From: Ptychodera flava
Taxonomy: Eukaryota > Hemichordata > Enteropneusta > Ptychoderidae
NCBI RefSeq assembly: GCF_041260155.1
Contig: NC_091935.1
Coordinates: forward strand, 3,204,001 to 3,268,000
Direction of reading: 5' to 3'
Length of the DNA: 64,000 nucleotides
Shown in pieces: positions 30,136 through 43,165 of this stretch. The notes below the pieces were generated by a model. That model ran no database searches. It was not told where the DNA came from and saw only the letters and a program-made list of their open reading frames with translations. Numbering within the stretch: position 1 is the first letter of the stretch; every line of letters starts with the position of its first letter. Position numbers and translations under genes: made by a program.

Positions 30136-31445
30136 AACGCCCGGCTCTTACCCAAACATTTGCTTTGTGAGCCCTGATTTTATTCCTGGTCACAAAATGG
30201 GATGTTTTAAAAATTCCTCAGTATTCCCTGGTATAGTATTGGTAATAAAGTGTGAAAATTTCTCTTTTGCGGCGAATATTTAGGCCTAACTTTGAGCTGA
30301 TAGGTCATTCTCACATAATAGTTGTCCGATAGAGTACGTTCCTCACAATGTCACTTTGTAGTCAACAATGAAGAGTGATATTTTCCGTTTCTATGTCTAA
30401 CATGCACACTTTATGTGCACAGAACGCACGGTGTTTTAATCTTACACAAACAACAGGGTTTCTTAAAAGTGATTGCCGTGTGAAATTTGTTAAAAGTTTA
30501 ATTTCTTCAAATTTATCTACTTTTGTACTTAACGTATTTCTCATTCAGTGTTATGTCACTAAAAATAGATAACTGTTTTGTGTACTGGTGGTCACTTGTG
30601 TTTTAATTTATCCCTTGTTACATGTGATGTCCATGATGTGATGTCCATGCCAGCTGTAATCTGAAGTATATGGGCCTTACGCTGGCATCTCTTTTTGAAA
30701 TACGGAACCCATTATTTTTTGTATAGATAAAAACACCATGCGTTCTGTTTGTGCATACCAGACATCGAAACGGGAAAGTAAGGAGCAACGGGTTGTAATC
30801 CCGTATACGTGCGTTGTAGCGAGGGGCCACAGTGTCCTATTTGAGTTCTTGGGTAGTTGTGCGATGCAATTCTGTATTACCGTCCCATTGACAAATCCGT
30901 TACATGCATACGTCAACTTAACAACAAGTTGGAATCTCCCAAAACGTTATCCGAGTATCCGGCACAGATGCGAAGATCATTTTATAGTCGGCTGTTCATA
31001 CTCTTGAGTCTGTACTAGAGAATTATTTGTTGGGGCATCCATGAGGAAGGTCATTCCACAATATGCAGGTTATGTAACCAATTAATAGCTAGACTTTCAA
31101 TGGAACGTGAATAATTTTAACAAGTGCATGGCGAACGAAACTCACTGCGTTTTACCACGAATCGTCTTCCCAAAATCCTCCAGAAAACCATTAGTTTCGA
31201 ACCCAGTTCAGAATTGCAAACGTCGGGAACAAGAAAAAATGGTCAAGTTTAAACTGTTTGAAGATTTCAGATCAGAAAACATTCTAAAATAAACCGGAGC
31301 GCAGGCTGATCATTCAGATACACGGTTTCCATGGTACAACCTTGTTAATTATTGTCATCAATTCAATGGTTCAAATTTGCACAGTGACCAAATGTCCCTT
31401 CGAACCGAAATTGTCATGTGAAAGTTAAAATTACACCACACGCGT
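30136..31445. other. Intergenic, no gene seen
   Basis: Only short overlapping frames on both strands. No recognisable repeat ends. Confidence 0.4.
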
Positions 31446-31749
31446 CCCAGACGTATTGAGTTTTTCTCAGTTTTCTCTATCAGAACCTATCCTTTTAAAA
31501 TAAATAATTCTTCAACCTACCTTCATACCTAGCTACAGACTCTTAACTCTTTATTTATTTTACACCCAATTACAAGGACGTTTATCTCTCGTATACACAT
31601 ATTTTAATTAATTAGTCAAGACAACTAATTATGCTCACTCGTGGACTTATCAGGGATTTTATGGGTTGGTTAACATTGCTGGAGATGTAAATGAAAAAGG
31701 AACTTTTCCTGATAGAGAAAACTGCGAGAAAAAACTCAATACGTCTGGG
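31446..31749. mobile_element. Miniature inverted-repeat element upstream of gene B
   Basis: The left arm CCCAGACGTATTGAGTTTTT and the right arm AAAAACTCAATACGTCTGGG are exact inverse partners at the ends. The match continues inward through TCTCNGTTTTCTCTATCAG, about 40 bp in all. The interior is about 220 bp and non-coding. It ends about 125 bp before the CRE palindrome of gene B. Confidence 0.7.
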
Positions 31750-31874
31750 CCGCCTGTGATTACACAGGCCCTAACGTACAGTCGGAAGGGGTGAAGGTAT
31801 GTAGCACGAGCAACTGGCCTCTACCATTTACATTACAATGCAGCGCCCGGGATCAGCTGCGTATTGAGAGTGAA

Positions 31875-31882
31875 TGACGTCA
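31875..31882. promoter_or_regulatory. CRE palindrome (TGACGTCA) before gene B
   Basis: A perfect palindrome followed by CGACAA, about 228 bp before the gene B ATG. This almost equals the distance in gene A. Confidence 0.5.
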
Positions 31883-32109
31883 CGACAAACGTCCAGTTAC
31901 AGGAGGTCGTATAATCTTACACTCTCATAGGGACCTCATATTAGGCGTTTTACCAGGTGGTGGACAAAATCTACAGTGTGTACAGATTCGCAACTTTACT
32001 ATCAAGACACGAAAAAGTGCCCGTTCGGGAAGATAAAGACGCAAGTTGACGCAAGTTTCGGCAGAGACCGTGGAACTGTGCCCTCAAGTTGATTAACTCC
32101 GGAAACAAA

Positions 32110-35100
32110 ATGGCTACTAAGGAGGCTGGTAGGTATTTCATCATCGGTAGCGATTTCTGTGTAATCATCATCGTGTCTAGGGAAGTTTAAACATGTTTAT
32201 AGGCTTATGGCAGTTCTGATTAAAAATAACCCAGTAGGTAAAATCACCTTGACTTGCATGAGGGCATCGAAACGGCCACAAAGCCATTTTGTCTTCGGGT
32301 GGGTTGACCCGCACTTTTCTATGGTCACCGAGAAGCACTTAGAATTAGACCTATAAATCACAGTCTTTGCATGTCTTCAGAGACGGTAAAAGTTATGAGC
32401 AACTTGTGATTGTTCCCCATAATTACGGTGTGAAGATCCACGCAACCTGTCACTTATAATGTACTTAGGTCATGCGTAATTTCCGAACAAAAGGCTGAGA
32501 AGATAAGCTTGTATCCTCCATTCGCTTTTTAGTTCGCACGAATGTCACGTTCGTTCTGCTGAGTCTTGTTTGAACGGACGAATGTTGAGAAGTCGCCTGC
32601 GTTAGTGTAACATCATACATTTCTATTACCATGTACAGATGATATAGTTCAACGAACGATTTGAACACTCAAGGCTAGCTTTCAGTACATGGAGCGAGAT
32701 TTTCGGCTTTAATGACTATCAAACTGATTGTCGCAAACTCAGCGGTTTGTCATTGCTATTGGGTGGGGTTTGGTATACCGTGAACTCTCTGGTTGCATTG
32801 GCAGCGTTCTGCCTTCCTCAATTTCGTTTTCCGTAAGAAAACCAACACAGACTTGCGTAAGTCATGTGTAGATGCGTTTACAAGGTCACGTACTTCTCTT
32901 ACGCATGTTCTCTAGTAAGGCCGAATAAAAAAATTATTTCTGGCCGGTTACCCAACTGACCCTAGAAAAAACACTGCTATGCTAACCCGAGACATTTTTT
33001 TGCCGAAAACACATTGTTTTCATTTGGCCTAAATGAAAATGTAGTTTTGAACGTTTTCGGCGACGAATTCCTGAACCATTTTACCCGGTAGCGTTCAATA
33101 GACCGCGAAATCTCACTGACCTCCTGTGTGCAAGACGAGCGATCGACCACAGACTGGGTAATCCCCCTTTCCTTTCTTCAAATTGTAAAACATTTCCAAA
33201 ATTCGTTGTATTCAGTATCTTTGCTCTGTTGTGTACTTTCATATATATCATTTATAAGTTATCTTCAGAAGTTCCTTAACCTCCTCCAAAGCTCTTAAAA
33301 TATAGATTACCAGGCGCAAACACAGCGATCTAATAGACGATGTTCCGCTGATTGCGAGATCTCGCGAGACTTAAATACATGCCCGTAGAAACAGGATTCC
33401 AGCTTAGTAATACAAGTCAAACTTTGTATGGAAGTAGAAAAAGTGCAGAACTGAGCAAAGATTGCAACTTCATATATTTTATGCAGTGTTTAACGTAATT
33501 AGCGACTTGTCCTGTTTTACGCAGTTTGTCCTGTGTTGCGAGAACACGTCCACTGCGAACCACATATTCTCGCGATATCTCGGAATGTCTCGCGCGGTTC
33601 GGAACATGGTCTGTGGGTCGAGACGTGAAAAGAGCCGTGGCAAGAGCAAAAATCCTCTTTTGACGTTCCACACAAGAATTTCAGTATACTGTTGTGATAT
33701 AATAGTATTAAATCACACCCAGCGGCGGTATACCACTCAGTTTTGACCAGTTTCATGGTTTATCCTAGTACCTAATAAGGAAACAATTTTAGGGTGAGGG
33801 ACCTAGCCCCGCGGCCAACTCAGTCAATGCATGACGTATTACGTTCAGTATATTATTGAAAAATTATAGTCTATGTCACTCTAGTCCGGAAAAATATGCA
33901 ATTGTTGACAACACAGACACAGATCACAGAACGCAAACGTTTCGACATTATTATTTGGAAGTTGATAAAAATACTGGATTTTATTGACGGAACTGCTGTT
34001 ACGACCCAGAACTTGCACAAGTAAACCAAACTTTGTGGACGGGATGTCAGTCAAACAAAGATTACCCCAAACACTAAATGTTATATTAAACCTGCATTTA
34101 ATGAAAAAATGACTAACGAGTTAAAGAAAATGCAATATATCACAGTTACTTGAAACTAACCGTGACCAGAACAAAAATGAGATAATTATTTGTTCGATAA
34201 AAATACTTCACAGACCCGTCAGAGGTGTTTGGTCTTGAACCACATTTAATACGAAAACAGTCCGCAGTCCGGCCACAAGTCGAACAGACTGGACACAGTT
34301 ACATACATTCTTGTGCGACACTTGACGAAGAACTTCGACGTAACAGCGGAAATAAATTTCCTGGGTCGACCGACCAAATAGACTACGTAGATATAAACAG
34401 CATGCAACTCATACCACTAGGACGTTTCCTGAGTCCCTGACACACACTTAAACCAGAACTTGAGCAATTTCGGAGAAGAACTACAGTCCGGCCAGTAGAC
34501 ATCTTGGCATTATTTCTTCGTCGCCGAACAATCCAAATTTTACTGGCTAAGATAGCAACTAGGAAGCAAACGAACCATGGACTTCTGCCGATCACACTGC
34601 TTACAGAAGACAGGCGACGTTGCGACGCATGTGCTGTATAGAACTGACCACAAAATAAATGATTCATGAACACACCTGGTCACGCATAATTTGTACAAAG
34701 CTATGTTCACCTGGTCAAGCAAAAGTAAATAGCAGATTCCGCTTCGTCAGCTTACAAACTATCGCAACAAAGCAAATAAACAGAGCGTTACAAACTGTAC
34801 ATGCACACTTGTGCAATTGTTTGAAACGTGTTGTGTGAGATTCCGTCAGCGTTGGTGGCGCGCTTTTATCTGTGAAACATGACAGTGATGGCAATCGAGA
34901 CAAAAGACCGATTTAAAGCAGTCTAGAGCATCGACAAAAACAACCCATGAAAGCTAGTGAAAGCACGACTATGGTTGATCATGTGACTTGTACGTCATCA
35001 CGTAGGCAAACAGTAGAATGCGCTTTGTCTCAAGCGCACGTCCAAATTCGACTTAGATTGATCCGTCTCTATAGCTACATGCATGGATTGATTGATGTAA

Positions 35101-37637
35101 AAGCAAATGATTGATATTCACTCATGGCAATTCTGAATGTTTACACGGATCAACGTTGAAGGATATGTCACTTCATAGATAGGTTAGCTCCCTTTCATTA
35201 ATATAAATTTCCATCGCTGACAAAGACGTGTTATTTTTGTTTGAATATCAGAGTTACTTGGCACATTTCTAGGCCGGACCAATGGTCGTCAACAATAATA
35301 TTGGAGGTTAGAAACACAGATTAACATCAAGGCACTTCCGCATTAGCTTTCTGAGCTGAATATCAAACTGAATGTAAGGGCATAACTAAAATGCTACAAA
35401 ATACTAACAATTACTGATAATGTTGTTGTAATTGATGACGGAGTCCTTTACATGGTTTTACCGTTCATGAAATATTGATGATAACGTGTTCCATACCTTA
35501 TGATCGGTTCGCCATTCCATGTAGCACACACTTGATTACAGACATTGTGCATCACTCTTCCCAATATGGTGTCAGGATGATTCCAGCTATGCCATGTTAT
35601 TGTAAGTAGGATGAGACCAACGGTCTGACTATGTCTAAAAGTTAAACAACCGTCAAAAAGTCATGTATCTTTCCAGGCTGTAATGAGGCGTAAAAGACAG
35701 AAAGGGCAACAAGTTTTTGGTTGATATGCCACAAATTTTCGAACCATACAAACCTCACGACGTTAGAAAGAATATCACTTGAAGTGGTTGTCCTTTTGAA
35801 TTCCCGTCTTGTCTTGCTTATGCCAACAGAAGCGCTTGGAATTGGAGCGGTGGATAATGCTCCCCCGCCGTACCCTACTCAGTCAGCCCCACAATATCCA
35901 CAGCAAGGGGCGCCACCATACCCACAGACAGGGGCACCACCATACCCACAGACAGGGGCACCACCATACCCACAGACAGGGGCGCCACCACCGCATGGTG
36001 CTTACCCGCCATCCCAACCAGTTGCGTATTATCCACCTTCGTCAACTCAGATGCACTCAACCAATGTTGTGGTAAGTTTATTAAGTTTTGACAATCACGT
36101 ACCACGAATTGAGCGCTTTGTGCCTGTCGGGATGTTAGCCAGAGCGTTTAAATTATAACTTTAATTATATGCTTTACAGGTGGCCTCTCCATCAGCACCA
36201 CAGCAGACTGTCATTGTTCGGGAGTCAGCACCAAGATCTCCGACTGCTCTAGACATTGTTGGATTGTGTCTCGCCATCGCAAACATGTTATGTTGCATTT
36301 TCCCGCTTGGTCTTGTCGGTGTCATCCTATCTGGAGTTGTAAGTATTAGAGCAGGTTCTCAAAGGGATTAACCGTGATCAGTAGATCTGTGAACAGGTTA
36401 TTATAATTTGACAATGTGTGTGTTTTCTCAAGTTGCAAGACTGAATATATTTTTCCTTAGGTTATCAGAGCATTGCAAGGCCCCATCCCCTGAATTTCGT
36501 TGTGTTTTAGTTTCCAAACATATACATATTGCTTTTATTCTGTTTACAGATGCACAATCAGCATTGTTGCAAATCAACTTTCACAAATGTTCTTCTGCCT
36601 CCTAACGTTTGATTGTCGATTCCTCATTCCGAGTACTCGAGGGGGTTATAGACGTACATTACTTTAATACTTTAAGCGTGTACAAATAGCAGGGGTAATT
36701 CTATACAATGCTGGTCGTAACTGGATATATTGAAAGGTCAAAACTCGGGGTTAAACATTCAATACATATTGAAAGGTCAAAACTCGGGGTTGAATATTGA
36801 TTTGCTGCAAATCTGTGGAGACATCAAAACGGAATAAAATGAAAAAGTAAACTTCAGCAGACTTGCGTTAGTGGTAAGCTGTCGCGTAGATCGTGGGTCA
36901 GCCAGTGACTGCTGCCAAGAAAAGCCAAGCGATTTGTGACCAGTCTAGGTTAAACAATACCACAATCGCAAAACATAAAGGAACAGACATTGAAAAAGCA
37001 AAACGCCACCAGCGATAGGTACATCATAGGCTCAGTTGCATGGAGATACAGAGTTGGTTTTCATTCGCTAGCACTACAAAGCCCAAAACATCATGTACCA
37101 TCATGCTCGTACATGTAAAAGTTGAACAAATCAGCAATGAGAATTTGCTGAGAAAGAATTTCCTCTTTGATGCAAAGGTTATAAATATAAGATCGCAAGC
37201 ATTCGGTTATCGATCAGTGAAAGATTTGAATCGATTGATTAAATGTAGAATACAGGGCATCTTGATTGGCCGTTTTTCAATATTCAATCTTCGTTTGATT
37301 TGCTTGTTGACAGTCATGGCGTCGCCTTGAATCAAAACTGCAACCTTGAGGCAAGACGTGGTGTTTGAAGGTTGCCTGCCTGATACTAAATCTGTCTCAC
37401 TCCTGAGTCGATGTTTTATGTCTAACGATTCCGCACGGGCTGAACGTCACGTCTTCTCCGTTTCAGGCCTTCTGTTCCCGGAGCGACGGGAATCAACGAA
37501 CCGCTGACATCCTCACCAAGGTATCTCTAGCGTTGTCCATCATTGGTGCCATCTGCGGAGTCATCATCATCATAGTGGTTATCGTTTTGGTTACCAAGAC
37601 TACCAATGATGTCTACGACAATTACGGCTACAAATAG
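32110..37637 (+). CDS. Gene B: CD225/dispanin (IFITM-like) membrane protein
   Basis: Four exons: 32110-32128, 35830-36071, 36180-36338 and 37467-37637, phases 1, 0, 0, encoding 196 residues. It is the closest paralogue of gene A: it opens MATKEAEALG against MAGKEAEAVA, and ends exon 2 with the same PPSSTQM-like segment. The N-terminus holds a PPPY motif (18-21) and three GAPPYPQT octapeptide units coded by near-identical 24-bp repeats (35907-35978). Exon 3 gives helix 1 (about 111-140) with Cys125-Cys126 and FPLGL. Exon 4 gives a SRSDGNQR loop, TM2 at about 159-181, and a 15-residue tail rich in Asn and Tyr (DVYDNYGYK end) that gene A lacks. Function is inferred from the family. Poly(A)-like words: ATTAAA at 38064, AATAAA at 38768 and 38830. 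Intron 1 (3.7 kb) shows no clear repeat. Confidence 0.88.
33360..33369. promoter_or_regulatory. TCTCGCGAGA palindrome in gene B intron 1
   Basis: A perfect copy of a 10-bp motif that is known from many animal core promoters. CG-rich words (TCTCGCGATATCTCGG, CTCGCGCGG) lie within 250 bp. No gene was found downstream of it other than gene B exon 2, so an alternative promoter is only a possibility. Confidence 0.3.
36727..36804. repeat. Two-unit 39-bp tandem repeat in gene B intron 3
   Basis: ATATTGAAAGGTCAAAACTC plus GGGGTT(A/G)AA occurs at 36727 and 36766. Confidence 0.8.
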
Positions 37638-40036
37638 AGTCGTCTGTCCGAGCGGAGGATGTGAATATACAGGGACCCATGTCCTCCATCTTGTACAGTG
37701 TGAAATTTACTCTAATTTGACCGCAACTCTTGGGTCACTCTGTAAACGGTGACGGTTACAGCGAATATTATCTATTTTATTCCTCATTTGTTATGCAGTA
37801 AGACGAAAGTGTGTACATGCCTTCCGCCAAAACTTTCTTTTGTTCTGATCGTTGTATTTTATTACTTCTTGTTGCCACTGTGAGCCTTGATATCTTCAAG
37901 GCTGGGGTATCATCAAAGGCCGTAGGGTAGACTCGCGGACTGGTCTCGGGGCTTCATCCATGGACTGTAAATTCATCTAAGATGAATACAAATGGCAGTA
38001 TGATTGAAACCAAAATAGATAACACAATCCTCTAAAGTGGAACTTTCTCACTAAACACTTTTCATTAAACCATGCCACAATTCGTGAACTTAGCAATCTG
38101 GTTCAAAGAAATAGTTCGCCTGTACAGAGCCAAGCCAGCTGTGTATTGCCTTCGTTCTACACACCTCAGCATCTCATGCTACTTTGCTGGGTCAGTGTGC
38201 AGAGGCTCAGGAGGTTATGGCTGATTGATAGATTCTTAATTATTCACAACTATGCAAGGAATCTGAAACTAATACAATAGCTTGTAGCTGATTCGCTGTC
38301 TTGACATTCGGCTAACCAATAAGCAACTGTCAAGCTTTTGAGACTCTACGCCTCGACAGACTTTGCTATCTAGTAATTCCCAAACTTGTTCCAAACGCAG
38401 TTCTTGAAAAAATAGAGGATATAAAGTTTTTTCAACTTATTTAAGTATGATATTTACATCGTTATATACTAAAATATCATGGAAAAATGCACGGCTTGCC
38501 TTCCTGATAATGTATTTACGAGGATTTTCATTCAATTTTCCATAGATTTTCATACGTAATATATATTTATAGAACAAAATAACAGATCTTATATGATAGC
38601 ACTTAGCCTGAGTTCATTACTTAAACTTTCATAATGGTTTTTAGGGAGAAAATCTACTAAATAGCTGATATCCATTCCATCAGAAGGGTTCCATTTTGAC
38701 TGTTTTTTAATGTATTCTTCCAAATAAGTTTGATATCAGAAAACACATCTGGAGCACTCTCCTCTTCAATAAAGTGCCACTGTTACAAAGAATGATATTA
38801 GCCATGGCCATTTATCGTTGGTTGAAGAAAATAAATATGTACTTTCATTCGATATCGGCGTCTATGATGAACGTGAGTTTACATAGTGGGATTTTCTCAT
38901 GGTGTACAAGTGCTAAAGTACAGTACGTGTAGTTGAAGACAGGACTAATGTGCCCCTGAACTTGGTCTTCGAATTGTGTAAACGGACATTCGCCGTGACA
39001 TTTGATGATTTCTCTACTGTCTTTTTCGGTATTTTCAGGCTTCAGTTCCTCGGTCTATAGGCAATGAAAATATCTGAAAAATATAAATTTTAGCTAGCCA
39101 GCAGATGCTATGTAAGTGAGGTGAATTTTCAGTAATGATGCTGATCGAATTTATCCCGGACGAGCACTCATGTATCGTGTCGAGATGAATAATCATATGC
39201 TTCCTTTCACGTTGGGAATACAAGCTGTGTTCATGAAATGCACCGAATATAGTAATTGCCGGTACGTCACAAAACATTTCAGGTACTTGAACTCCGTGCG
39301 CAGTCACGAGATTTAATCGTCTATGCTAGTTTTGTGTGGGGGAGATCCTAATGACCTGAGCAGTTCTCGTCAGCGGAGATTCTGACACTGGGGGCGCTTT
39401 GCACTGATGTTGTCACTCGTAGGCAATACACGACGTCGCGATAACCACTTTCTGTGCAGCTTTCTAGAAATGCAAATATTTTTGATAATGTTGTCGACAA
39501 TCCGTTCCGTTCCGGAAGCTAGGGGAAACAGCGAGGTGTCTGAACGCTCGCAAGTGTCTCCGTTTTGGCTGTTTATTCTTGGACTGGTCCCTCGGTTTCC
39601 TAGAAGGGGCGGAGTAGAAAGTCAGCTATACTCACCGTCAAATTGTTATGATATATGCGTACTATTGATACTACTCTAAAATTCTCTGCCATAGTTTACA
39701 GTATTTAAGCCGTTAGAGTAAAGTAAAGAAATCCGATATACCACATTATCGGATTCTCCCCAAACTTCGTATAAAGTTTTTCTGTTTCAGGATTGATGTC
39801 AAACTTGGTAATACATAATTTGGTGGCCCTTTAGGCCTTATGGTTCTTCTCCGGAATAAAAAGGACGCGCAGTGTTTCAGAGACTCAGCACACCAAAGAA
39901 ATCATGTGATAGCGGTAGAAATAAACCCAAAACGCGAACGGGAAATAAACGTAGGTCTATGCACGTTTGTGCAAATATTGGGTTGGTTTGTACCGTGTTC
40001 CATTAAAATTTCCGGGTTTGACTCAATGCAATGGAA
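37638..40036. other. Gene B 3' flank and intergenic DNA
   Basis: It contains possible poly(A) signals (38064, 38768, 38830). No other gene or repeat was recognised. Confidence 0.45.
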
Positions 40037-40434
40037 TCATAGGGAACCCAGAAATCTGGTTGTTGTTGTTTTTATTGTTGTTCATGTTTATCAGTTGTGT
40101 TGTTGTTGTTGTTGTTGTTGTTGTTGACCAATGAAATTCAACGAACATAACTGTGTTTTGTTGTTGTTTCAAACGCAATGTAGATGTCATGAGATACTTT
40201 TGAAAACATATGAAGAGAGTGTACATTGGCAGAGAGTTGTATCAGGTCAAATAATGATAGTGTCCTTGTTGCGTTTTTCATGACATCTACATTACTTTTG
40301 AAACAACAAGAACAACAACAACAACAGAACAGTTATGTTCGTTGAATTTTATTGGTCAACAACAACAACGACACGAGTAGTAAACAGAAACTACAATACA
40401 AACAACAACAACCAGATTTCTGGGTTCCCTATGA
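40037..40434. mobile_element. Fold-back element with (TTG)n/(CAA)n arms
   Basis: The ends TCATAGGGAACCCAGAAATC and, inverted, GATTTCTGGGTTCCCTATGA match exactly. Each arm, about 165 bp, includes a (TTG)n or (CAA)n run, a TTGACCAAT(G/A)(A)AATTCAACGAAC stretch and ACATCTACATT. The short spacer is unique. It is a hairpin-forming, non-coding element. Confidence 0.75.
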
Positions 40435-40996
40435 TGGAATTAGTTTCAATATCTTGAATGAACTTTATCTGATCGGTATATTTAGTCTGGTCCCCTGATC
40501 CATTTCTACCACTGGCTGCGCTGCAAACGAAAATAGTGTCAGGTAATGGTCTCATATTTGGGCTACGACTGGACGCCATTTTAGTCAGAATTTCATGTCA
40601 TGAAATTGTTTGATTGAGAAACAAGCTACACTCATGCATCTGTTCATCTTTTAAAAGCATTTTTAGTATGAAATTTCTGTGCAACCTAAAACTTTACTTT
40701 GACTTGTGTAATCCTGTGTGCTTTACCGGTAGAAATTCCGCCATATTTAAAATATGGTCAACCGCCCGAGACGTTTGTGACTCACCTGGGTGGCAAAATC
40801 GTACTTGGAGGTCTTATGAGGAGTAAATGTAAAATTGCTGAAAAGGTGATTTTCACTCGTTAAATAATGCATGGGAAGGCACAAGCAAAATACTTACAAC
40901 AGAAAAATTGTTTAAGTGTGTATTTATTGAAAAAAGTGCATTTTCCGTTGTATATATTAGTCACATTTTCCGGCGAAAAAATCGAACCCGGATGTG
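40435..40996. other. Intergenic, no gene seen
   Basis: AT-rich, with short chance frames only. Confidence 0.4.
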
Positions 40997-41004
40997 TGAC
41001 GTCA
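40997..41004. promoter_or_regulatory. TGACGTCA palindrome before the candidate small gene
   Basis: A perfect CRE palindrome 38 bp before the ATG at 41042. Confidence 0.3.
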
Positions 41005-41041
41005 GGTGGATATCAGCCTATCTGTGCTTGCCTGGAACACA

Positions 41042-41322
41042 ATGGCGCCTTCTGTCGAGTACCACAACCAGAAAAGTGTTTATCCGTCCTCTGAACAAAT
41101 GCTTTAGCACATAAAGAAGAAGTACAAGAAGTCACGTACGTCGGTCCGTACATGTCCCGTGCATGTATGAACCAGATGCCGTCGAAAGTCCCCAACACAT
41201 TGCACCACAACGACCCGATCTACTATGACGGCTTGACCAAACAAGACTACCAGAATGTAGCTGCAATAATTGTAGCCCACGGGCTGTGCGCTGGCTTTTT
41301 TTTTGACGTGTTGGCTGTGTAG
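41042..41322 (+). pseudogene. Candidate small gene or processed relic, reading frame interrupted
   Basis: An ATG in a good context (ACACAATGG) opens MAPSVEYHNQKSVYPSSEQM and stops at 41105. A second frame is open from 41095 to 41322 and reads as a plausible protein (VTYVGPYMSRACMNQ, then HHNDPIYYDGLTKQDY), ending in a hydrophobic stretch (NVAAIIVAHGLCAGFFF) before TAG. Both blocks favour G or C at third positions, against an AT-rich background. This suggests one small membrane-protein gene of about 95 residues with a frameshift near 41095-41107, or two exons of an unrecognised gene. I do not recognise the family. A minus-strand frame over the same DNA is a shadow. Confidence 0.35.
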
Positions 41323-42993
41323 CAGCGCCGGCCCGTAGACACGCGTTTCTGCAGTTCCTTTGCCAAAGCTTGGCCAATGTTAAATGAAGCTTCGAGTCAA
41401 AGATTCGCACAAGGGTTTGCATGCCAACCTTTACCGAAGATATTGACACCAAAGCTTTGCTGTACCTTTGGCGTACTGACCTTTGTGAAAGCTTATGTTT
41501 CAAAGCTTAATTCTGAAATGGTTATTAAGGCTAACAAGCTTCGATGACTACCATTTTGTCACAGAATTGGTTAGCGATCTTGGACCAAGCTATACCCAAG
41601 CTTTGTGTTTCCATGGAGATTCAGGTCGCCGTCGTTGACCAGCACTTCGAGTCATTGCTATTTTTACTCAGTTTACATATAATTGAGTCAATTTTGCTTC
41701 TGAGTCATGATAAGTTAATGGTTCGAAAGTTATCATCATATGCTAATAATAAAGTAATATAATATATACCAGTAATCAAGCTTAATAAAGCAAACGAATG
41801 CATTGAACATATGTATTCATAATACGGCCGACATCGTGACACCTTTCGCCGTTCATGGTCAAGTACGGTATTTTCATATCGCTGCTAAAGAGTATGGTTC
41901 CGGTCGGCTGTATCACACTATACGACAAGTTTCTTTTTTTACGACGTTTAATATCGATGTAGTGAAATATATCGAGTATAGCCATAAATGAACCACAAAA
42001 ATCTGACTAAACCACATCGAAGTGAAAATACACGAGGGCCTTTATTCGGAACTGGGAGTGCAGTTTTGAAAAATTCCAATGCAAAATATTTCAGTCTTCC
42101 TCTTCACAAGACCTTTAAAGTATCGAGAATTGATGTGGATAATTACAACTTTCCGAAGATAATCTTTGTATCGTGAAAATTTTCGACGAGGCTTAAATTT
42201 TTTTATTATTCGTGAAGGTAGTTTAAGATTAATAATAAATATTTGATCCCTGAATTACAGCAGTCTACTTTCAAGTCCGGCAAGCACAGGTATTTATTAC
42301 AATCACGAAAAATATATGGCTTATTATGTCAAAGGAGCAAAAAGAAACTTCAATAAAGGTCATGCATGTAATAGTGGGTCATATTATACCGTCGTCGTGA
42401 ACACCGGCCTCTTTACGGCTACAGCTGGGTGCGTTACATCAATAATGGTTTTATAAATTCTTGCGTTGCGTCCTGTAACGGCAATAAAGCTCAAGATGCT
42501 GTTTACCGGCTTCTGTGATCCTTTTCCGACCTGAATTTTCTTCATCCACAATATTATACGAACTACATCGTACGATACGTGCTTTAGTTGCGTCGACTTT
42601 GATCGACTTTCTGGTATGTTTTCTGTGATGAAATTGAAAAATATCAAAAAATTCAGATGACGCAAGATGTAATGTTTATCTGGATATCTTCATCATTTTG
42701 ATTATGAAATATGAAAAGAAACCTTAGACAACTTTTTTTACCACAGCTCAACAGTTGACAAGGATTAAGAGATCGGAGAATGCATACTTTTGTCAGTACA
42801 TCGCATGACAATGCATAGCAAAAAACTTTACTTTCTCACTGATCAATCACTCAACGCACATAAACAGTCAAGTGTTTAAATATCGCTAGATCTTTGCTTG
42901 ACTCCTATGGCATGCACGGTGTAAAAATCCTCCCACGTCTCTTTTCTTGTCATAAATTACAAGAAACTTTATCACTTTCTTTTAAACCATGTG
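41323..42993. other. Intergenic, no gene seen
   Basis: AT-rich sequence with chance frames on both strands. Confidence 0.4.
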
Positions 42994-43001
42994 TGACGTC
43001 A
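42994..43001. promoter_or_regulatory. CRE palindrome (TGACGTCA) before gene C
   Basis: A perfect palindrome within CCATGTGTGACGTCACG, about 165 bp before the gene C ATG. Confidence 0.5.
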
Positions 43002-43165
43002 CGTTAACCTTCCTTGACTGGTACCAGATCGCCACGTTTTTTTTATTACCGTCAACACCTTACATTTTTAACAAGAAACGAGTTTGACGGAGGGGGGGTC
43101 TAGAGAAAGATTTGGCACGGCAACCCGGTCGAGTACGAGAAACAGCAATTCAGTTTTTTGACGCA

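Noticed and set aside
33462-33756. Several overlapping frames on both strands near the TCTCGCGAGA motif
   Set aside because: They arise from a locally stop-poor, CG-richer stretch. No frame looks like a protein, and no splice sites agree.
41132-41503. 123-codon minus-strand frame
   Set aside because: It is the shadow of the plus-strand coding-like block at 41095-41322 and has no domain.
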